DNA of 64,000 nucleotides, taken from the NCBI RefSeq assembly GCF_001315015.1, contig NZ_CP012915.1, positions 682,001-746,000 on the forward strand. Reading direction: 5' to 3'. The notes beneath the pieces are model-generated. The model was given only the letters and a program-made list of their open reading frames with translations. It was not told the DNA's origin and ran no database searches. A program made the translations under genes and the position numbers. Below, in pieces: positions 8,922 through 18,323 of the stretch; within the stretch, counting starts at the first letter, position 1, and every line of letters starts with the position of its first letter. This DNA comes from Azospirillum brasilense. Its GTDB lineage: Bacteria; Pseudomonadota; Alphaproteobacteria; Azospirillales; Azospirillaceae.

Positions 8922-9794
8922 CTATTTGCTCCCGATGGCGCGCGCCAGCCCGCGTGCGGTGGCGAACAGCTTGTGATGCGTGCCGAGCACCACCCGCTTC
9001 TTCAGCGGGTCGCGGCTGCGCAGCCGCTGCGCCAGCGATTCGGCGAGGCTGAGGATCACCGACGCCTCCATCCGAAGGCCGCGGTGCTGGATCAGGCCGG
9101 GCAGGGGGGCGGCGCGCTCCAGCAGCCGGTCGGTGTGTTCCAGCGTGCGGTCGAAGATGGCGCGCAGCTTGGCGTCGCTCTCCGTCTCGACCAGCCGCTC
9201 GACGCTGATCGCCGAATCGTCGAACCAGACCAGCGGGATGTAGCAGCGCCCGAGCTGGCTCCAATCCTCCCGGCAGTCCTGAAGGTGGTTCAGCACCTGC
9301 AGGGCGGTGCACAGCGCGTCCGACGCCGGTCCGGCGGCCACGCCCTCGCCATGCAGGTCCAGCAGGTAGCGCCCGACCGGGTTGGCGGAGAAGCGGCAGT
9401 AGAGCAGCAGGTCGCTCCAGCTGTGGCAGCGCGCGCCGACCGCGTCGCGCCGGAAGGCGCGCAGCACCTGCCGGGGGTGGCGGTCGCTGACCCCGGTCGC
9501 CTGCAGGCTGGCGCGCAGGTCCAGCGCCGGCTTCAGATAGGCGTGCTTGGCCTGTCCGGTGGTCAGTGAGCGTTCCAGCGCCTCCAAATAGGCGAGCTTG
9601 GTCTCCGGCTCGAGATCGGGATCGTCGGCGATGTCGTCGCCCAGCCGGACGAACCGGTAGAAGGCCATGACATGCGGCCGGAGATGCTTCGGGAGCAGGC
9701 GCGAGGCGACCGGAAAATTCTCCGAGTCCGCGTCCTTGCGGGCGACCGGGCTGGGTTTGCGGGGCTTGGTGGGGGCGACGTTGAAATCGGCCAT
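8922..9794 (-). CDS. hpnC: Hydroxysqualene synthase HpnC
   Basis: HpnC turns presqualene diphosphate into hydroxysqualene. The product (290 residues) has the family N-terminus SENFPVASRLLPKHLRPHV, the Asp motif DDIADD (about residue 53) and the second motif NHLQDCREDW (about 168). The frame is open further upstream, but GGCGGAACA precedes the ATG at 9794 and the upstream part is antisense to the divergent gene. It is the first gene of the hpn operon; a 120-base divergent promoter region separates it from the NDUFAF6-like gene. Confidence 0.94.
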   Translation of the reverse strand: MADFNVAPTKPRKPSPVARKDADSENFPVASRLLPKHLRPHVMAFYRFVRLGDDIADDPDLEPETKLAYLEALERSLTTGQAKHAYLKPALDLRASLQATGVSDRHPRQVLRAFRRDAVGARCHSWSDLLLYCRFSANPVGRYLLDLHGEGVAAGPASDALCTALQVLNHLQDCREDWSQLGRCYIPLVWFDDSAISVERLVETESDAKLRAIFDRTLEHTDRLLERAAPLPGLIQHRGLRMEASVILSLAESLAQRLRSRDPLKKRVVLGTHHKLFATARGLARAIGSK

Positions 9795-9914
9795 TGTTCC
9801 GCCTGCTGCGCGTCGGGGCTGGTGTGGAGAGCCTGTCTGCCTAATATAAGGCGCTTGCGGGTTTTGCCCCGCTTCCAAACTGTGCCACCCCCATTTTTCC
9901 AGAACAGGCATCAC

Positions 9915-10769
9915 ATGGCGAAGGCGACCCCCGACCTGTCCTATTGCGGACGGGAGGTGAGGAAATATGACAACGACCGTTTCCTGACGTGCCTTTTCGC
10001 CCCGGCGGAGCGCCGCGAATCGCTGTTCGCCCTCTACGCCTTCAATCTGGAGATCGCCAAGACCCGCGAGGTGGTGACCGAGCCGGTGCTGGGCCAGATG
10101 CGGCTGCAATTCTGGCGCGATGGGCTGGACAAGATCTACGAGGGCGGCGCGGTGCCCAAGCACGCGGTGATGGAACCGCTGGCCGCCGCCGTGCGGGAGG
10201 GCGGGTTGAGCCGCCCCCTTTTCGACCGGCTGATCGACGCGCGGGAGGCCGATCTGGACGACACCCCGCCGGCCAACCTGTCCTGCCTCGTCAACTACGC
10301 GGAGGTCACCGGCGCGCCGCTCGTCCAGCTCGCGCTGGAAATCCTCGGCGCGAAGGGGGCCGAGGCGATGGAGGCCGGGCGCCAGGCCGGGATCGGCTAC
10401 GCTCTGGCCGGCATCGCCCGGGCCGTGCCCTTCCACGCCCGTCAGCACCGCCAGCTTCTCCCCAGCGACCGCATGGCGGCTCATGGTGCCAAGCAAGGGG
10501 ACCTGTTCGAGCTGCGCTCCACACCCGAACTGCGCCCCGTGGTGCGCGAGGTGGCGCAGGCCGCCCGCGACCATCTGGCGAAGGCCCGCGCGATGCGCCG
10601 CTCCGTGCCGCGCGCCGCCCTGGCGGCGCTGCTGCCGGCGGTGCTGGCCGGGCTGCATCTGGACGCGCTGGCGCGGGAGGACAATGACCCCTTCGCCGCG
10701 CGCGTGCTGATGTCCCACCCGCTGCGCCACGCCAAGCTGGCCTGGGCGGCGCTGCGCGGCAGGTTCTGA
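9915..10769 (+). CDS. Squalene/phytoene synthase-fold protein, NDUFAF6-like
   Basis: This 284-residue protein has the squalene/phytoene synthase fold (YAFNLEIAKTREVVTEPVLGQMRLQFW) but lacks the DxxxD motifs needed for prenyl transfer: the first region reads FNLEIAKTRE and the second GIGYALAGIARAVPFHA. This matches the group of the mitochondrial complex I assembly factor NDUFAF6, not the neighbouring HpnC/HpnD. A catalytic role is unlikely; a role in complex I biogenesis is inferred. The ATG at 9915 is chosen because MAKATPDLSYCG begins the conserved region. It converges with the chemoreceptor gene, 10 bases away. Confidence 0.87.
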   Translation: MAKATPDLSYCGREVRKYDNDRFLTCLFAPAERRESLFALYAFNLEIAKTREVVTEPVLGQMRLQFWRDGLDKIYEGGAVPKHAVMEPLAAAVREGGLSRPLFDRLIDAREADLDDTPPANLSCLVNYAEVTGAPLVQLALEILGAKGAEAMEAGRQAGIGYALAGIARAVPFHARQHRQLLPSDRMAAHGAKQGDLFELRSTPELRPVVREVAQAARDHLAKARAMRRSVPRAALAALLPAVLAGLHLDALAREDNDPFAARVLMSHPLRHAKLAWAALRGRF

Positions 10770-10779
10770 CCCCTGTCGC

Positions 10780-12864
10780 TCAGGCGGCGCGGATCATCGC
10801 CACGAACCGCTCCACCTCCTGGCGGAGCTGGTCGGCCTCACGGGACAGATCGCCGGCGGCGTTGAGTGCCTGATCGGCCATCGAGCCTGTGGAGCCCGCC
10901 GCCTGGGTCACGCCGCCGATGTTCACCGACACGGCGGCGGTGCCCATCGACGCCTGCTGGACGTTTCGGCTGATCTCCTGGGTGGCGGCGCCCTGCTGTT
11001 CCGCCGCGGCGGCGATGGCGGTGATCGTCTCGTTGATGGCGATGATGCTCCGCCCCACCGTCCCAATGACGCTGACCACCGTGCCGCTGACCGTCTGCAT
11101 GTCGGCGATCTGCCGCGAGATGTCTTCGGTCGCCTTGGCCGTCTGGTTGGCGAGATTCTTCACCTCGCTGGCGACCACGGCGAAGCCCTTGCCGGCCTCC
11201 CCGGCGCGGGCGGCCTCGATCGTGGCGTTGAGCGCCAGCAGGTTGGTCTGCCCGGCGATGCCTTGGATCAGGTTCACCACGTCGCCGATCTTCTGCGCGG
11301 CGGCGGACAGCCCTTCCAGCGTGGTGTTGGTGCGCTCCACCTCGGCCACCGCCTCCGCGGCCATCTGCGAGGAATGGCCGATCCGCTCGTTGATCTCGCG
11401 GATGGAGCAGCTCAGCTCCTCCGCGGCGGCGGCCACCGTCTGGACGTTCTGGCTGGCCTCCTCGGCGGCGGTGGACACGGCGGCGGCCTGACGGTCGGTC
11501 TGGGCGGCGATGGCCGACAGGCTCTGCGCGGTGCTGCGCATCTCCCCCGCCTGTTCCGATACGTTGCGCACGACACCGCCCACCGACGCCTCGAAGCGGC
11601 TGGCGACGTCGGCGAGGTCGCGTTTGCGGCGTTCGGCGGCGCGCTGCTCCTCGCGGTGGCGTTCTTCCTCCAGCTCCGCCATGCGGGTGTTGTTGTCCTG
11701 GAAGAGCTTCAGGGCCTTGTTGATGGCGCCGATTTCGTCGGCGCGGCCGGTGTCGGCGATGACCACGCCGCGCTCCCCGGCGACCACGGCGTCCAGCGTT
11801 GCGATGGTCCGACGCAACGGCAGGCCGACGATGCTGCGGCTGGCGAACAGAAGTGCTGACACCAGGGCGGCCAGCAGGACCAGCCCGCCGATGATGGTGG
11901 CGTTGCGCAGCTCCCGGACGGGGGCGTTGATCTTGTCGAGCGGCAGATTGACCAGCAGGGACCAGGGCGTGTCCGTTCCCGCGACCTTCACCGGTAGGAA
12001 CAGCTGCTTCACGGGCTGTCCATCGGCAACCGCCATCTGCTCGAAGCTCCGGCCCGCGCGGATGGCCGGTTTGGCGGCGTCAAGCGCCGGGTCCGATGCG
12101 CCGATCGATTGCCCCATCCGCTCGGCATCCGGATGGCCGGCCCAGACGCCGTCGTTGGAAACCAGGTGGATGGACCCGCTGTCGAAGGGCTTCACCGTCT
12201 TCAGCATGGACCAGATGCCGTCGGTGGACAGATCGATGCCGGCCACGCCGATGACCCGGCCGTTTTCGACGATCGGGACGGACATGGACACCATCAGAAC
12301 CTTCCGGCCGGCGACCGTGTAGTTGTAGGGCTCCACCACCATGGCGTGCCCGGTGCGCTTCGGGATCTGATAATAGGCGCCGTCGGAACCTGGATCGTCA
12401 TAGCCGACGAGGGACTCCAGCGCGACCGTCCCCGACCCGCGGTTCCAATAAGGGAGGAACCGGCCGGAGGCGTCGGAACCCAGCTTGTTGGCGAACTCCG
12501 CGTCGCGGCCGTCCAGGGCGTTCGGCTCCATCCCCACCCACACGCCGAGGAAATCCGGGTTGGCCTCGGCGATGCTCTTGAGCCAAGTGGAGAGCTGCTC
12601 CCGGTCGGCGCGGCCCGCGGCCTTCAGGCCGACCAGGGAGGTCGCGATGAAGCGGCCGGCCTCCATCGCGGTGCCGAGCCGGGCGTGGACCATTTCGCCG
12701 TAGCGGTGGCCAAGCTGCTCCCCGCTCTGGAAGGCCAGGGTTTCGATGTCCGACCCGCTCTTGGTCGTCAGGGCCGCAATTCCCACCGCCAGGGAAAAGA
12801 TCGTCACCGTCACGATGACGATCACCTGTTTGGCAACCAATGATTTTGTTTTAATCATAACCAT
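10780..12864 (-). CDS. Methyl-accepting chemotaxis protein with dCache-type sensor
   Basis: This chemoreceptor (694 residues) has a first membrane helix (about 10-32), a long periplasmic dCache-like sensor (about 40-310) with WSMLKTVKPFDSGSIHLVSNDG, a second helix (about 318-342), a HAMP region and a cytoplasmic signalling domain. The hairpin tip that binds CheW and CheA is intact (GIAGQTNLLALNATIEAARA). It ends in FVAMIRAA and has no C-terminal CheR-binding pentapeptide. The ligand cannot be read from sequence. A TATAAT (12939-12944, minus strand) and a CtrA-like half-match lie just upstream. Confidence 0.95.
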   Translation of the reverse strand: MVMIKTKSLVAKQVIVIVTVTIFSLAVGIAALTTKSGSDIETLAFQSGEQLGHRYGEMVHARLGTAMEAGRFIATSLVGLKAAGRADREQLSTWLKSIAEANPDFLGVWVGMEPNALDGRDAEFANKLGSDASGRFLPYWNRGSGTVALESLVGYDDPGSDGAYYQIPKRTGHAMVVEPYNYTVAGRKVLMVSMSVPIVENGRVIGVAGIDLSTDGIWSMLKTVKPFDSGSIHLVSNDGVWAGHPDAERMGQSIGASDPALDAAKPAIRAGRSFEQMAVADGQPVKQLFLPVKVAGTDTPWSLLVNLPLDKINAPVRELRNATIIGGLVLLAALVSALLFASRSIVGLPLRRTIATLDAVVAGERGVVIADTGRADEIGAINKALKLFQDNNTRMAELEEERHREEQRAAERRKRDLADVASRFEASVGGVVRNVSEQAGEMRSTAQSLSAIAAQTDRQAAAVSTAAEEASQNVQTVAAAAEELSCSIREINERIGHSSQMAAEAVAEVERTNTTLEGLSAAAQKIGDVVNLIQGIAGQTNLLALNATIEAARAGEAGKGFAVVASEVKNLANQTAKATEDISRQIADMQTVSGTVVSVIGTVGRSIIAINETITAIAAAAEQQGAATQEISRNVQQASMGTAAVSVNIGGVTQAAGSTGSMADQALNAAGDLSREADQLRQEVERFVAMIRAA

Positions 12865-12938
12865 CCCGCCGGAAGACTTTCTCGCTCATTCGAAAGAAAG
12901 TGTCCCATGGGATTGGTTAAGCGTCACTTATGACCTTT

Positions 12939-12944
12939 ATTATA
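12939..12944 (-). promoter_or_regulatory. Putative -10 element of the chemoreceptor gene
   Basis: The minus strand reads TATAAT about 75 bases upstream of the chemoreceptor start, in an AT-rich patch. The matching -35 (TTCCGG at 17 bases) is weak, so an activator is probably needed. Between it and the gene the plus strand reads TTAA-N7-TTAT (12917-12931), one base short of a full CtrA site. Confidence 0.35.
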
Positions 12945-12977
12945 GTTCCGTGATAATTTTCCCGGAATTGCCGGGCC

Positions 12978-14342
12978 TCAGACCGCGACAGCGGGTGCGG
13001 CCTTTAGCCACCCCTCCAGATCCTCCAGCGCGCGGCGGGTGTAGGCGAGCTTGCGGTCGCGCCCGCGGATGCGCTCGTCCACCGGCGGGAACAGGCCGAA
13101 ATTGACGTTCATCGGCTGGTAGGTGTCTGCGTTGGCGCCGCCGGTGATGTGGCCGAGGATCGCCCCCAGCGCGGTGGTGACCGGCGGGGCGGACGGTTCG
13201 CCGCCCAGACGCTCGGCGGCGGCGAAGCGCCCGGCGAGCAGGCCGACGGCGGCGCTTTCCACATAGCCCTCGCAGCCCGTCACCTGCCCGGCGAAGCGGA
13301 TGCGCGGCTGCGCCTTCAGCCGCAGCGCACCGTCCAGCAGGCGCGGGCTGTTCAGGAAGGTGTTGCGGTGCAGGCCGCCCAGCCGCGCGAACTCCGCCTT
13401 CTCCAGGCCGGGGATCATGCGGAAGATCCGCGCCTGCTCGGCGTGGCGCAGCTTGGTCTGGAAGCCGACGAGGTTGTAGAGCGTGCCGAGCGCGTTGTCC
13501 TGACGAAGCTGGACCACCGCGTAGGGGCGGCGTTCCGGCTTGTGCGGGTTGGTCAGGCCGACCGGCTTCATCGGGCCGTAGCGCAGCGTGTCCACCCCGC
13601 GCTCCGCCATCACCTCGATGGGCAGGCAGCCTTCGAAGTAGGGCGTGCTCTTCTCCCACTCCTTGAAGTCCACCTTTTCGGCGGTCAGCAGCGCGTCGAT
13701 GAAGGCACGGTACTCGTCCTTTTCAAAGGCGCAGTTGATGTAGTCCTTGCCGGTGCCGCCGGGGCCGGGCTTGTCGTAGCGCGACTGGAACCACGCCTTG
13801 GACAGGTCCACGCTCTCCAGATAGACGATGGGAGCGATGGCGTCGAAGAAGGCCAGCGATTCCTCGCCGGTAAAGCTACGGATTGCCTCGGCCAGTGGCG
13901 GAGAAGTGAGGGGGCCGGTGGCGATGACAACGCTGTCCCACGCCTCCGGGGGCAGGCCGGCGACCTCGCCGCGTTCCACGGTGATGAGCGGGTGTCCGGT
14001 GATCGCCTCGGTCACCGCGCCAGCGAAGCCGTCGCGGTCCATCGCCAGCGCGCCGCCCGCCGGCACCTTGTGCGCGTCGGCGCAACGCAGGATCAGCGAA
14101 CCGCAGCGCCGCATCTCCTCGTGCAGCAGCCCGACGGCGTTGTACTCCGCGTCGTCGGACCGGAAGGAGTTGGAGCAGACCAGTTCGGCGAGCTGGTCGG
14201 TGCTGTGCGCCTCGGTCGGGCGGACGGGCCGCATCTCGTGCAGCACGACGGGAACGCCGCGCTGGGCGAGCTGCCAAGCGGCTTCGGACCCGGCGAGACC
14301 GCCGCCGATGACGTGAACGGGGGAAAGGGACGTATCGACCAT
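12978..14342 (-). CDS. trmFO: tRNA (uracil-5-)-methyltransferase TrmFO
   Basis: TrmFO makes ribothymidine at position 54 of tRNAs using methylene-tetrahydrofolate and FAD. The N-terminus has the flavin-binding [17 protein letters not shown], followed by [21 protein letters not shown], typical of the family; the C-terminus has [23 protein letters not shown]. The start at 14342 gives 454 residues, near the family length. A longer frame from 14393 is possible ([17 protein letters not shown]) and cannot be excluded because no clear ribosome-binding site marks either start. An 8-base inverted repeat lies directly upstream. Confidence 0.95.
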   Translation of the reverse strand: MVDTSLSPVHVIGGGLAGSEAAWQLAQRGVPVVLHEMRPVRPTEAHSTDQLAELVCSNSFRSDDAEYNAVGLLHEEMRRCGSLILRCADAHKVPAGGALAMDRDGFAGAVTEAITGHPLITVERGEVAGLPPEAWDSVVIATGPLTSPPLAEAIRSFTGEESLAFFDAIAPIVYLESVDLSKAWFQSRYDKPGPGGTGKDYINCAFEKDEYRAFIDALLTAEKVDFKEWEKSTPYFEGCLPIEVMAERGVDTLRYGPMKPVGLTNPHKPERRPYAVVQLRQDNALGTLYNLVGFQTKLRHAEQARIFRMIPGLEKAEFARLGGLHRNTFLNSPRLLDGALRLKAQPRIRFAGQVTGCEGYVESAAVGLLAGRFAAAERLGGEPSAPPVTTALGAILGHITGGANADTYQPMNVNFGLFPPVDERIRGRDRKLAYTRRALEDLEGWLKAAPAVAV

Positions 14343-14346
14343 ATCA

Positions 14347-14365
14347 GCAACTTTCACAAAGTTGC
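14347..14365 (-). repeat. Perfect inverted repeat before trmFO
   Basis: GCAACTTT (14347-14354) and AAAGTTGC (14358-14365) are perfect inverted copies around CAC. The pair ends 4 bases before the chosen trmFO start, so in the mRNA it would fold over the ribosome-binding region or, on DNA, form a small operator. Confidence 0.6.
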
Positions 14366-14483
14366 CGAACAAGTAGACCGTCATTGTCGCCACGGCAAGA
14401 CCAACCGGACCACGGTGCGGAATCGCGGCCAGGATCGTCCGCCGGTTCCGGCGATCCTGGTCGCTCGTCCGACGTGCGGTGAC

Positions 14484-14960
14484 TTACTGGGCGGCGAGCT
14501 TCTGCTTCAGCCCGTCGAAGCCCGCGGTGAAGATGCCGGAGATCACCTTGCGCGATTCCTCGTCGCTGGCGCCGTTGGAGGTGTAGCGCGCCTTCCACAC
14601 GACGCGCGTGCCCTTGCCCGCCGGTTCGGCCGACAGGGAGGCCGCGTAGTCCTTGACCGGCAGAGGGCTGGTCAGGATCGAATAGCGGATGCGGTGGCTG
14701 CTGGCGGAGGAGGAGAGCAGCCGCTCCTCGATCGCGCCGCCACCCTTGAGGGCCAGCACGCGCTCCTGCGCGCCGTCCTTGCGGCGCAGGGTGCAGCTTT
14801 CCACGGCGGGATGCCATGTGCCGAGGTTGCAGAAGGGGCCGATCTGCTGCCAGACCTTCTCGACCGGGTAGGGCAAGGTGGTCGATTCCGTGACCTCCAC
14901 GGCCAGGGCCGGGCTTGCCAGCGTTATCAGGGTGGCCGCGACCGCGAACAGGGTGCGCAT
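14484..14960 (-). CDS. Exported SRPBCC/START-like protein
   Basis: The 158-residue product begins with a Sec signal peptide (MRTLFAVAATLITLASPALA, cleavage after ALA) and continues as a START-like ligand-binding fold of the polyketide cyclase/SRPBCC type: VEVTESTTLPYPVEKVWQQI, then a Trp-rich GPFCNLGTWHPAVESC, then GTRVVWKARY. The start at 14960 is chosen for the strong GGAGGGAA just upstream. The function and ligand are unknown; it probably acts in the periplasm. It stands alone between trmFO and a small lipoprotein gene on the same strand. Confidence 0.8.
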   Translation of the reverse strand: MRTLFAVAATLITLASPALAVEVTESTTLPYPVEKVWQQIGPFCNLGTWHPAVESCTLRRKDGAQERVLALKGGGAIEERLLSSSASSHRIRYSILTSPLPVKDYAASLSAEPAGKGTRVVWKARYTSNGASDEESRKVISGIFTAGFDGLKQKLAAQ

Positions 14961-15083
14961 GGGGTTCCCTCCGTTGTTCGGCTGTTCCGGCGCGCATCGT
15001 TGGGCGCGCATTGAAATCCTAGCCGAGTAGGGAGGGATTGAAACTTGTACGTTGGTAGGACGAACAGTAGAGGGGCCGGCAAG

Positions 15084-15120
15084 ACAACGGCCGGTCCCGC
15101 CTGTGCGGAGCCGGCCGTTT
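15084..15120 (-). terminator. Hairpin after the Thr-rich lipoprotein gene
   Basis: ACGGCCGG (15087-15094) pairs with CCGGCCGT (15111-15118) around a GC-rich loop. On the minus strand it follows the lipoprotein stop by about 25 bases but is trailed only by TTGTCTT, so it is a plausible but imperfect terminator. Confidence 0.5.
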
Positions 15121-15145
15121 CATTTGAGAGCGAAACGAAAAGTCC

Positions 15146-15346
15146 TTATTCGCTCTTGGTCGTCGTCGTGCGCTCGGTGGTGGTTGAACCGCCGGTCGGC
15201 GGGGTGGTCAGGCTGGAGTTGCCGTAGTTGGGCGAGGTGGTCGTGGTGGTGGTCGTGGTGCTGGTGGACTCGTCGGTCCCGCAGGCGCTGACCAGCAAGG
15301 CCGCGCCGAAGGCCAGCGCCACACCGGACATCATGGTCCTGGACAT
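15146..15346 (-). CDS. Small Thr-rich lipoprotein
   Basis: This 66-residue protein has a lipoprotein signal (SGVALAFGAALLVSACG, lipobox LVSAC) and a mature part of about 45 residues that is mostly Thr, Ser, Pro and Gly with a run of eight Thr. Such low-complexity tails suggest a flexible surface or periplasmic tether; no function can be read. GGAG lies before the ATG; two more Met codons just downstream could also serve as start. The Thr run is encoded by ACC/ACG repeats prone to slippage. Confidence 0.7.
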   Translation of the reverse strand: MSRTMMSGVALAFGAALLVSACGTDESTSTTTTTTTTSPNYGNSSLTTPPTGGSTTTERTTTTKSE

Positions 15347-15414
15347 GCTCCGTCTCCATCCTGTTTGGCGAATGATGAAGAGGAAACGCCCCCGCCGCAG
15401 CTTTGTTTCCGGGG

Positions 15415-15441
15415 CAAAAATCGGCCTTAAGAAAAAGGCCG
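15415..15441 (-). terminator. Rho-independent terminator of uvrA
   Basis: On the minus strand CGGCCTT and AAGGCCG form a 7-base stem followed by ATTTTT, about 20 bases after the uvrA stop codon. Confidence 0.85.
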
Positions 15442-15461
15442 GGGATGACCCCGGCCCGTCT

Positions 15462-18314
15462 TCATGCCCTTTTCCGGCTTTTCGGCTTCGCCTTCAGGTA
15501 GGGAGCCAGATACTGGCCGGTGTAACTCCGTTTGACCTTCACCACGTCTTCCGGGGTGCCCTCCGCGACGATCTCGCCGCCGCCGGTGCCGCCTTCGGGG
15601 CCGAGGTCGATGATCCAGTCGGCGGTCTTGATGACCTCCAGATTGTGCTCGATCACCAGCACCGTGTTGCCCTGGTCGACCAGAGCGTGCAGCACCTCCA
15701 TCAGCTTTTCCACGTCGGCAAAATGCAGGCCGGTGGTCGGCTCGTCGAGGATGTAGAGGGTGCGGCCGGTGGCGCGGCGGCTCAGTTCCTTGGACAGCTT
15801 CACCCGCTGCGCCTCGCCGCCGGACAGGGTGGTGGCGGGCTGGCCGATGTGGATGTAGCCGAGACCCACCCGCTCCAGCGTCTCCATCTTGTCGCGGATG
15901 CCGGGCACGGCCTTGAAGAACTCCTTGCCCTCCTCGACCGTCATGTCGAGCACGTCGGCGATGGTCTTGTCGCGGTAGGTGACCTCCAGCGTCTCGCGGT
16001 TGTAGCGCTTGCCGTGGCAGACGTCGCAGGTGACGTAGACGTCGGGCAGGAAGTGCATCTCGATCTTGATGACGCCGTCGCCCTGGCACGCCTCGCAGCG
16101 CCCGCCCTTCACGTTGAAGGAGAAGCGGCCGGGGCCGTAGCCGCGGGCCTTGGCCTCGGGCAGGCCGGCGAACCAGTCGCGGATCGGGGTGAAGGCGCCG
16201 GTGTAGGTGGCCGGGTTGGAGCGCGGGGTGCGGCCGATCGGCGACTGGTCGATGTCGATGACCTTGTCGAGATGCTCCAGCCCCAGCAGCTCGTCATGCT
16301 CCGCCGGATGCTCGCGCGCCCCCATCAGCTTGCGCGCCACCGCCTTGTAGAGCGTCTCGATGATCAGGGTGGACTTGCCGCCGCCCGACACGCCGGTCAC
16401 GCAGGTGAAGGTGCCCATCGGGATGCGCGCCGAGACGTTCTGGAGATTGTTGGCGCGCGCGCCCTTCACCTCCAGGAACTGGCCCTTGTGGCCGGGGCGG
16501 CGCTGGTCCGGCACCGGCACGAAGCGGGCGCCGGTGAGGAACTGGGCGGTAACGCTATCCGGATTGGCCTGGACTTCCGCCGGGGTGCCCTGGGCGATCA
16601 CGGTGCCGCCGTGCTGGCCGGCGCCGGGGCCCATGTCCACCAGATAGTCGGCGGTGCGGATGGCGTCCTCGTCATGCTCGACCACGATCACGGTGTTGCC
16701 GAGATCGCGCAGCCGCTTCAGAGTCGCAAGCAGCCGGTCGTTGTCGCGCTGGTGCAGGCCGATCGACGGCTCGTCCAGCACGTAGAGAACGCCGGTCAGG
16801 CCGGACCCGATCTGCGAGGCGAGGCGGATGCGCTGGCTCTCGCCGCCGGACAGCGACCCGGAGCCGCGGCTGAGCGTCAGGTATTCCAGCCCCACCGCGT
16901 TGAGGAAACCCAGCCGCTCGTTGATCTCCTTGAGGATTCGGTAGGCGATCTCCTTGTCCTTCGGGCGCAGATGGTCGTTCAGCGTGCTGAACCATGTCGC
17001 CGCGTCGGCGATGGACATTTCCGCCGCCTGGGAGATGTGCTGGCCGTGCACCTTGACGGCCAGCGCCTCCGGCTTCAGGCGGGCGCCCTTGCAGGTCTCG
17101 CAGGGCTGGGAGGACTGGTACTTGGACAGCTCCTCCCGCATGTAGGCGCTTTCCGTCTCGCGGTAGCGGCGCTCCAGGTTGTTGACGATGCCCTCGAAGG
17201 CCTTGTTCGTCTGGTAGCTGCGCAGCCCGTCGTCGTAGGTCATCGTGATCGGCGCGCTGTCGGAGCCGTAGAGGATGGTCTGGCGGACCTTCTCCGGCAG
17301 CTTTTCCCACGGCGTGTCCATGGCGACGCCGAAATGCTGGGCGATGCTCTCCAGCGTCTGCACGTAATATTGGGAGGAGGAGCCGGCCCAGGGAGCGATG
17401 GCGCCCTTCTTCAGCGACAGCCGCTCGTCCGGAACGACCAGCATGGGGTCGAAGTAGATCTTGCTGCCCAGCCCGTCGCAGGCCGGGCAGGCGCCGAACG
17501 GGTTGTTGAAGGAGAACAGCCGCGGCTCGATCTCCGGAATCGTGAACCCGGACACCGGGCAGGCGAATTTCTGCGAGAAGACGGTCTGCTCGTGCGACTC
17601 GGCGTTCTCGACGAAGATGATGCCGTCGGCAAGGCCGAGCGCCGTCTCCAGCGAATCGGCGAGCCGGTTGCCCAGCCCTTCGCGGACGACGATGCGGTCC
17701 ACCACCACGTCGATGTCGTGCTTCAGCTTCTTGTTGAGCGCCGGCACCTCGTCGATCTCGTGCATCGTGCCGTCGACGCGCACGCGCTGGAAGCCGCGCT
17801 TGCGAAGGTCCTGGATCTCCTTCTTGTACTCGCCCTTGCGGCCGCGGATGATCGGGGCCAGCAGCAGCAGGCGCGTGCCCTCCGGCATCGCCAGGATGCG
17901 GTCGACCATCTGGCTGACCGTCTGGCTCTCGATGGGCAGGCCGGTGGCCGGGGAGTAGGGGATGCCGACCCGCGCCCACAGCAGGCGCATATAGTCGTAG
18001 ATCTCCGTCACCGTGCCGACGGTGGAGCGCGGATTCTTCGAGGTCGTCTTCTGCTCGATGGAGATGGCCGGCGACAGCCCCTCGATCGAATCGACGTCCG
18101 GCTTCTGCATCAGTTGCAGGAACTGGCGCGCGTAGGCCGACAGGCTCTCGACGTAGCGCCGCTGGCCTTCCGCGTAGATCGTGTCGAACGCCAGCGATGA
18201 CTTGCCCGATCCCGACAAGCCGGTGATGACGATCAGCTCGTCCCGAGGCAGATCGACATCGACGTTCTTGAGGTTGTGCTCCCGCGCGCCGCGGACACTG
18301 ATGTGCTTGTTCAT
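15462..18314 (-). CDS. uvrA: Excinuclease ABC subunit A (UvrA)
   Basis: UvrA is the damage-sensing ATPase of nucleotide excision repair; it loads UvrB at lesions. The 950-residue protein has two ABC cassettes with Walker A motifs [12 protein letters not shown] (about residue 31) and [13 protein letters not shown] (about 643), and Cys motifs CETCKGARL and [18 protein letters not shown]. The first zinc-finger pair reads CPVSGF instead of CPxCG, so one Cys is Ser. The start [19 protein letters not shown] aligns with the family start. A LexA box lies across the start codon and a second copy lies 216 bases upstream. A terminator follows. Confidence 0.98.
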   Translation of the reverse strand: MNKHISVRGAREHNLKNVDVDLPRDELIVITGLSGSGKSSLAFDTIYAEGQRRYVESLSAYARQFLQLMQKPDVDSIEGLSPAISIEQKTTSKNPRSTVGTVTEIYDYMRLLWARVGIPYSPATGLPIESQTVSQMVDRILAMPEGTRLLLLAPIIRGRKGEYKKEIQDLRKRGFQRVRVDGTMHEIDEVPALNKKLKHDIDVVVDRIVVREGLGNRLADSLETALGLADGIIFVENAESHEQTVFSQKFACPVSGFTIPEIEPRLFSFNNPFGACPACDGLGSKIYFDPMLVVPDERLSLKKGAIAPWAGSSSQYYVQTLESIAQHFGVAMDTPWEKLPEKVRQTILYGSDSAPITMTYDDGLRSYQTNKAFEGIVNNLERRYRETESAYMREELSKYQSSQPCETCKGARLKPEALAVKVHGQHISQAAEMSIADAATWFSTLNDHLRPKDKEIAYRILKEINERLGFLNAVGLEYLTLSRGSGSLSGGESQRIRLASQIGSGLTGVLYVLDEPSIGLHQRDNDRLLATLKRLRDLGNTVIVVEHDEDAIRTADYLVDMGPGAGQHGGTVIAQGTPAEVQANPDSVTAQFLTGARFVPVPDQRRPGHKGQFLEVKGARANNLQNVSARIPMGTFTCVTGVSGGGKSTLIIETLYKAVARKLMGAREHPAEHDELLGLEHLDKVIDIDQSPIGRTPRSNPATYTGAFTPIRDWFAGLPEAKARGYGPGRFSFNVKGGRCEACQGDGVIKIEMHFLPDVYVTCDVCHGKRYNRETLEVTYRDKTIADVLDMTVEEGKEFFKAVPGIRDKMETLERVGLGYIHIGQPATTLSGGEAQRVKLSKELSRRATGRTLYILDEPTTGLHFADVEKLMEVLHALVDQGNTVLVIEHNLEVIKTADWIIDLGPEGGTGGGEIVAEGTPEDVVKVKRSYTGQYLAPYLKAKPKSRKRA

Positions 18315-18323
18315 GGAGTGTTC
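18309..18323. promoter_or_regulatory. LexA (SOS) box across the uvrA start codon
   Basis: The plus strand reads GTTC-ATGGAGT-GTTC, an exact match to the alphaproteobacterial LexA site GTTC-N7-GTTC. The uvrA start codon (18312-18314, minus strand) lies inside it. uvrA is a classical SOS gene, which supports the call. Confidence 0.75.

Noticed and set aside
12961..12975. CCCGG-AATTG-CCGGG hairpin after trmFO
   Set aside because: The T-run lies on the wrong side for trmFO, and the stem is only 5 bases, so I do not call it a terminator.
15228..18200. 990-codon plus-strand frame antisense to uvrA
   Set aside because: Shadow frame; Val/Leu/His-rich low-information translation.
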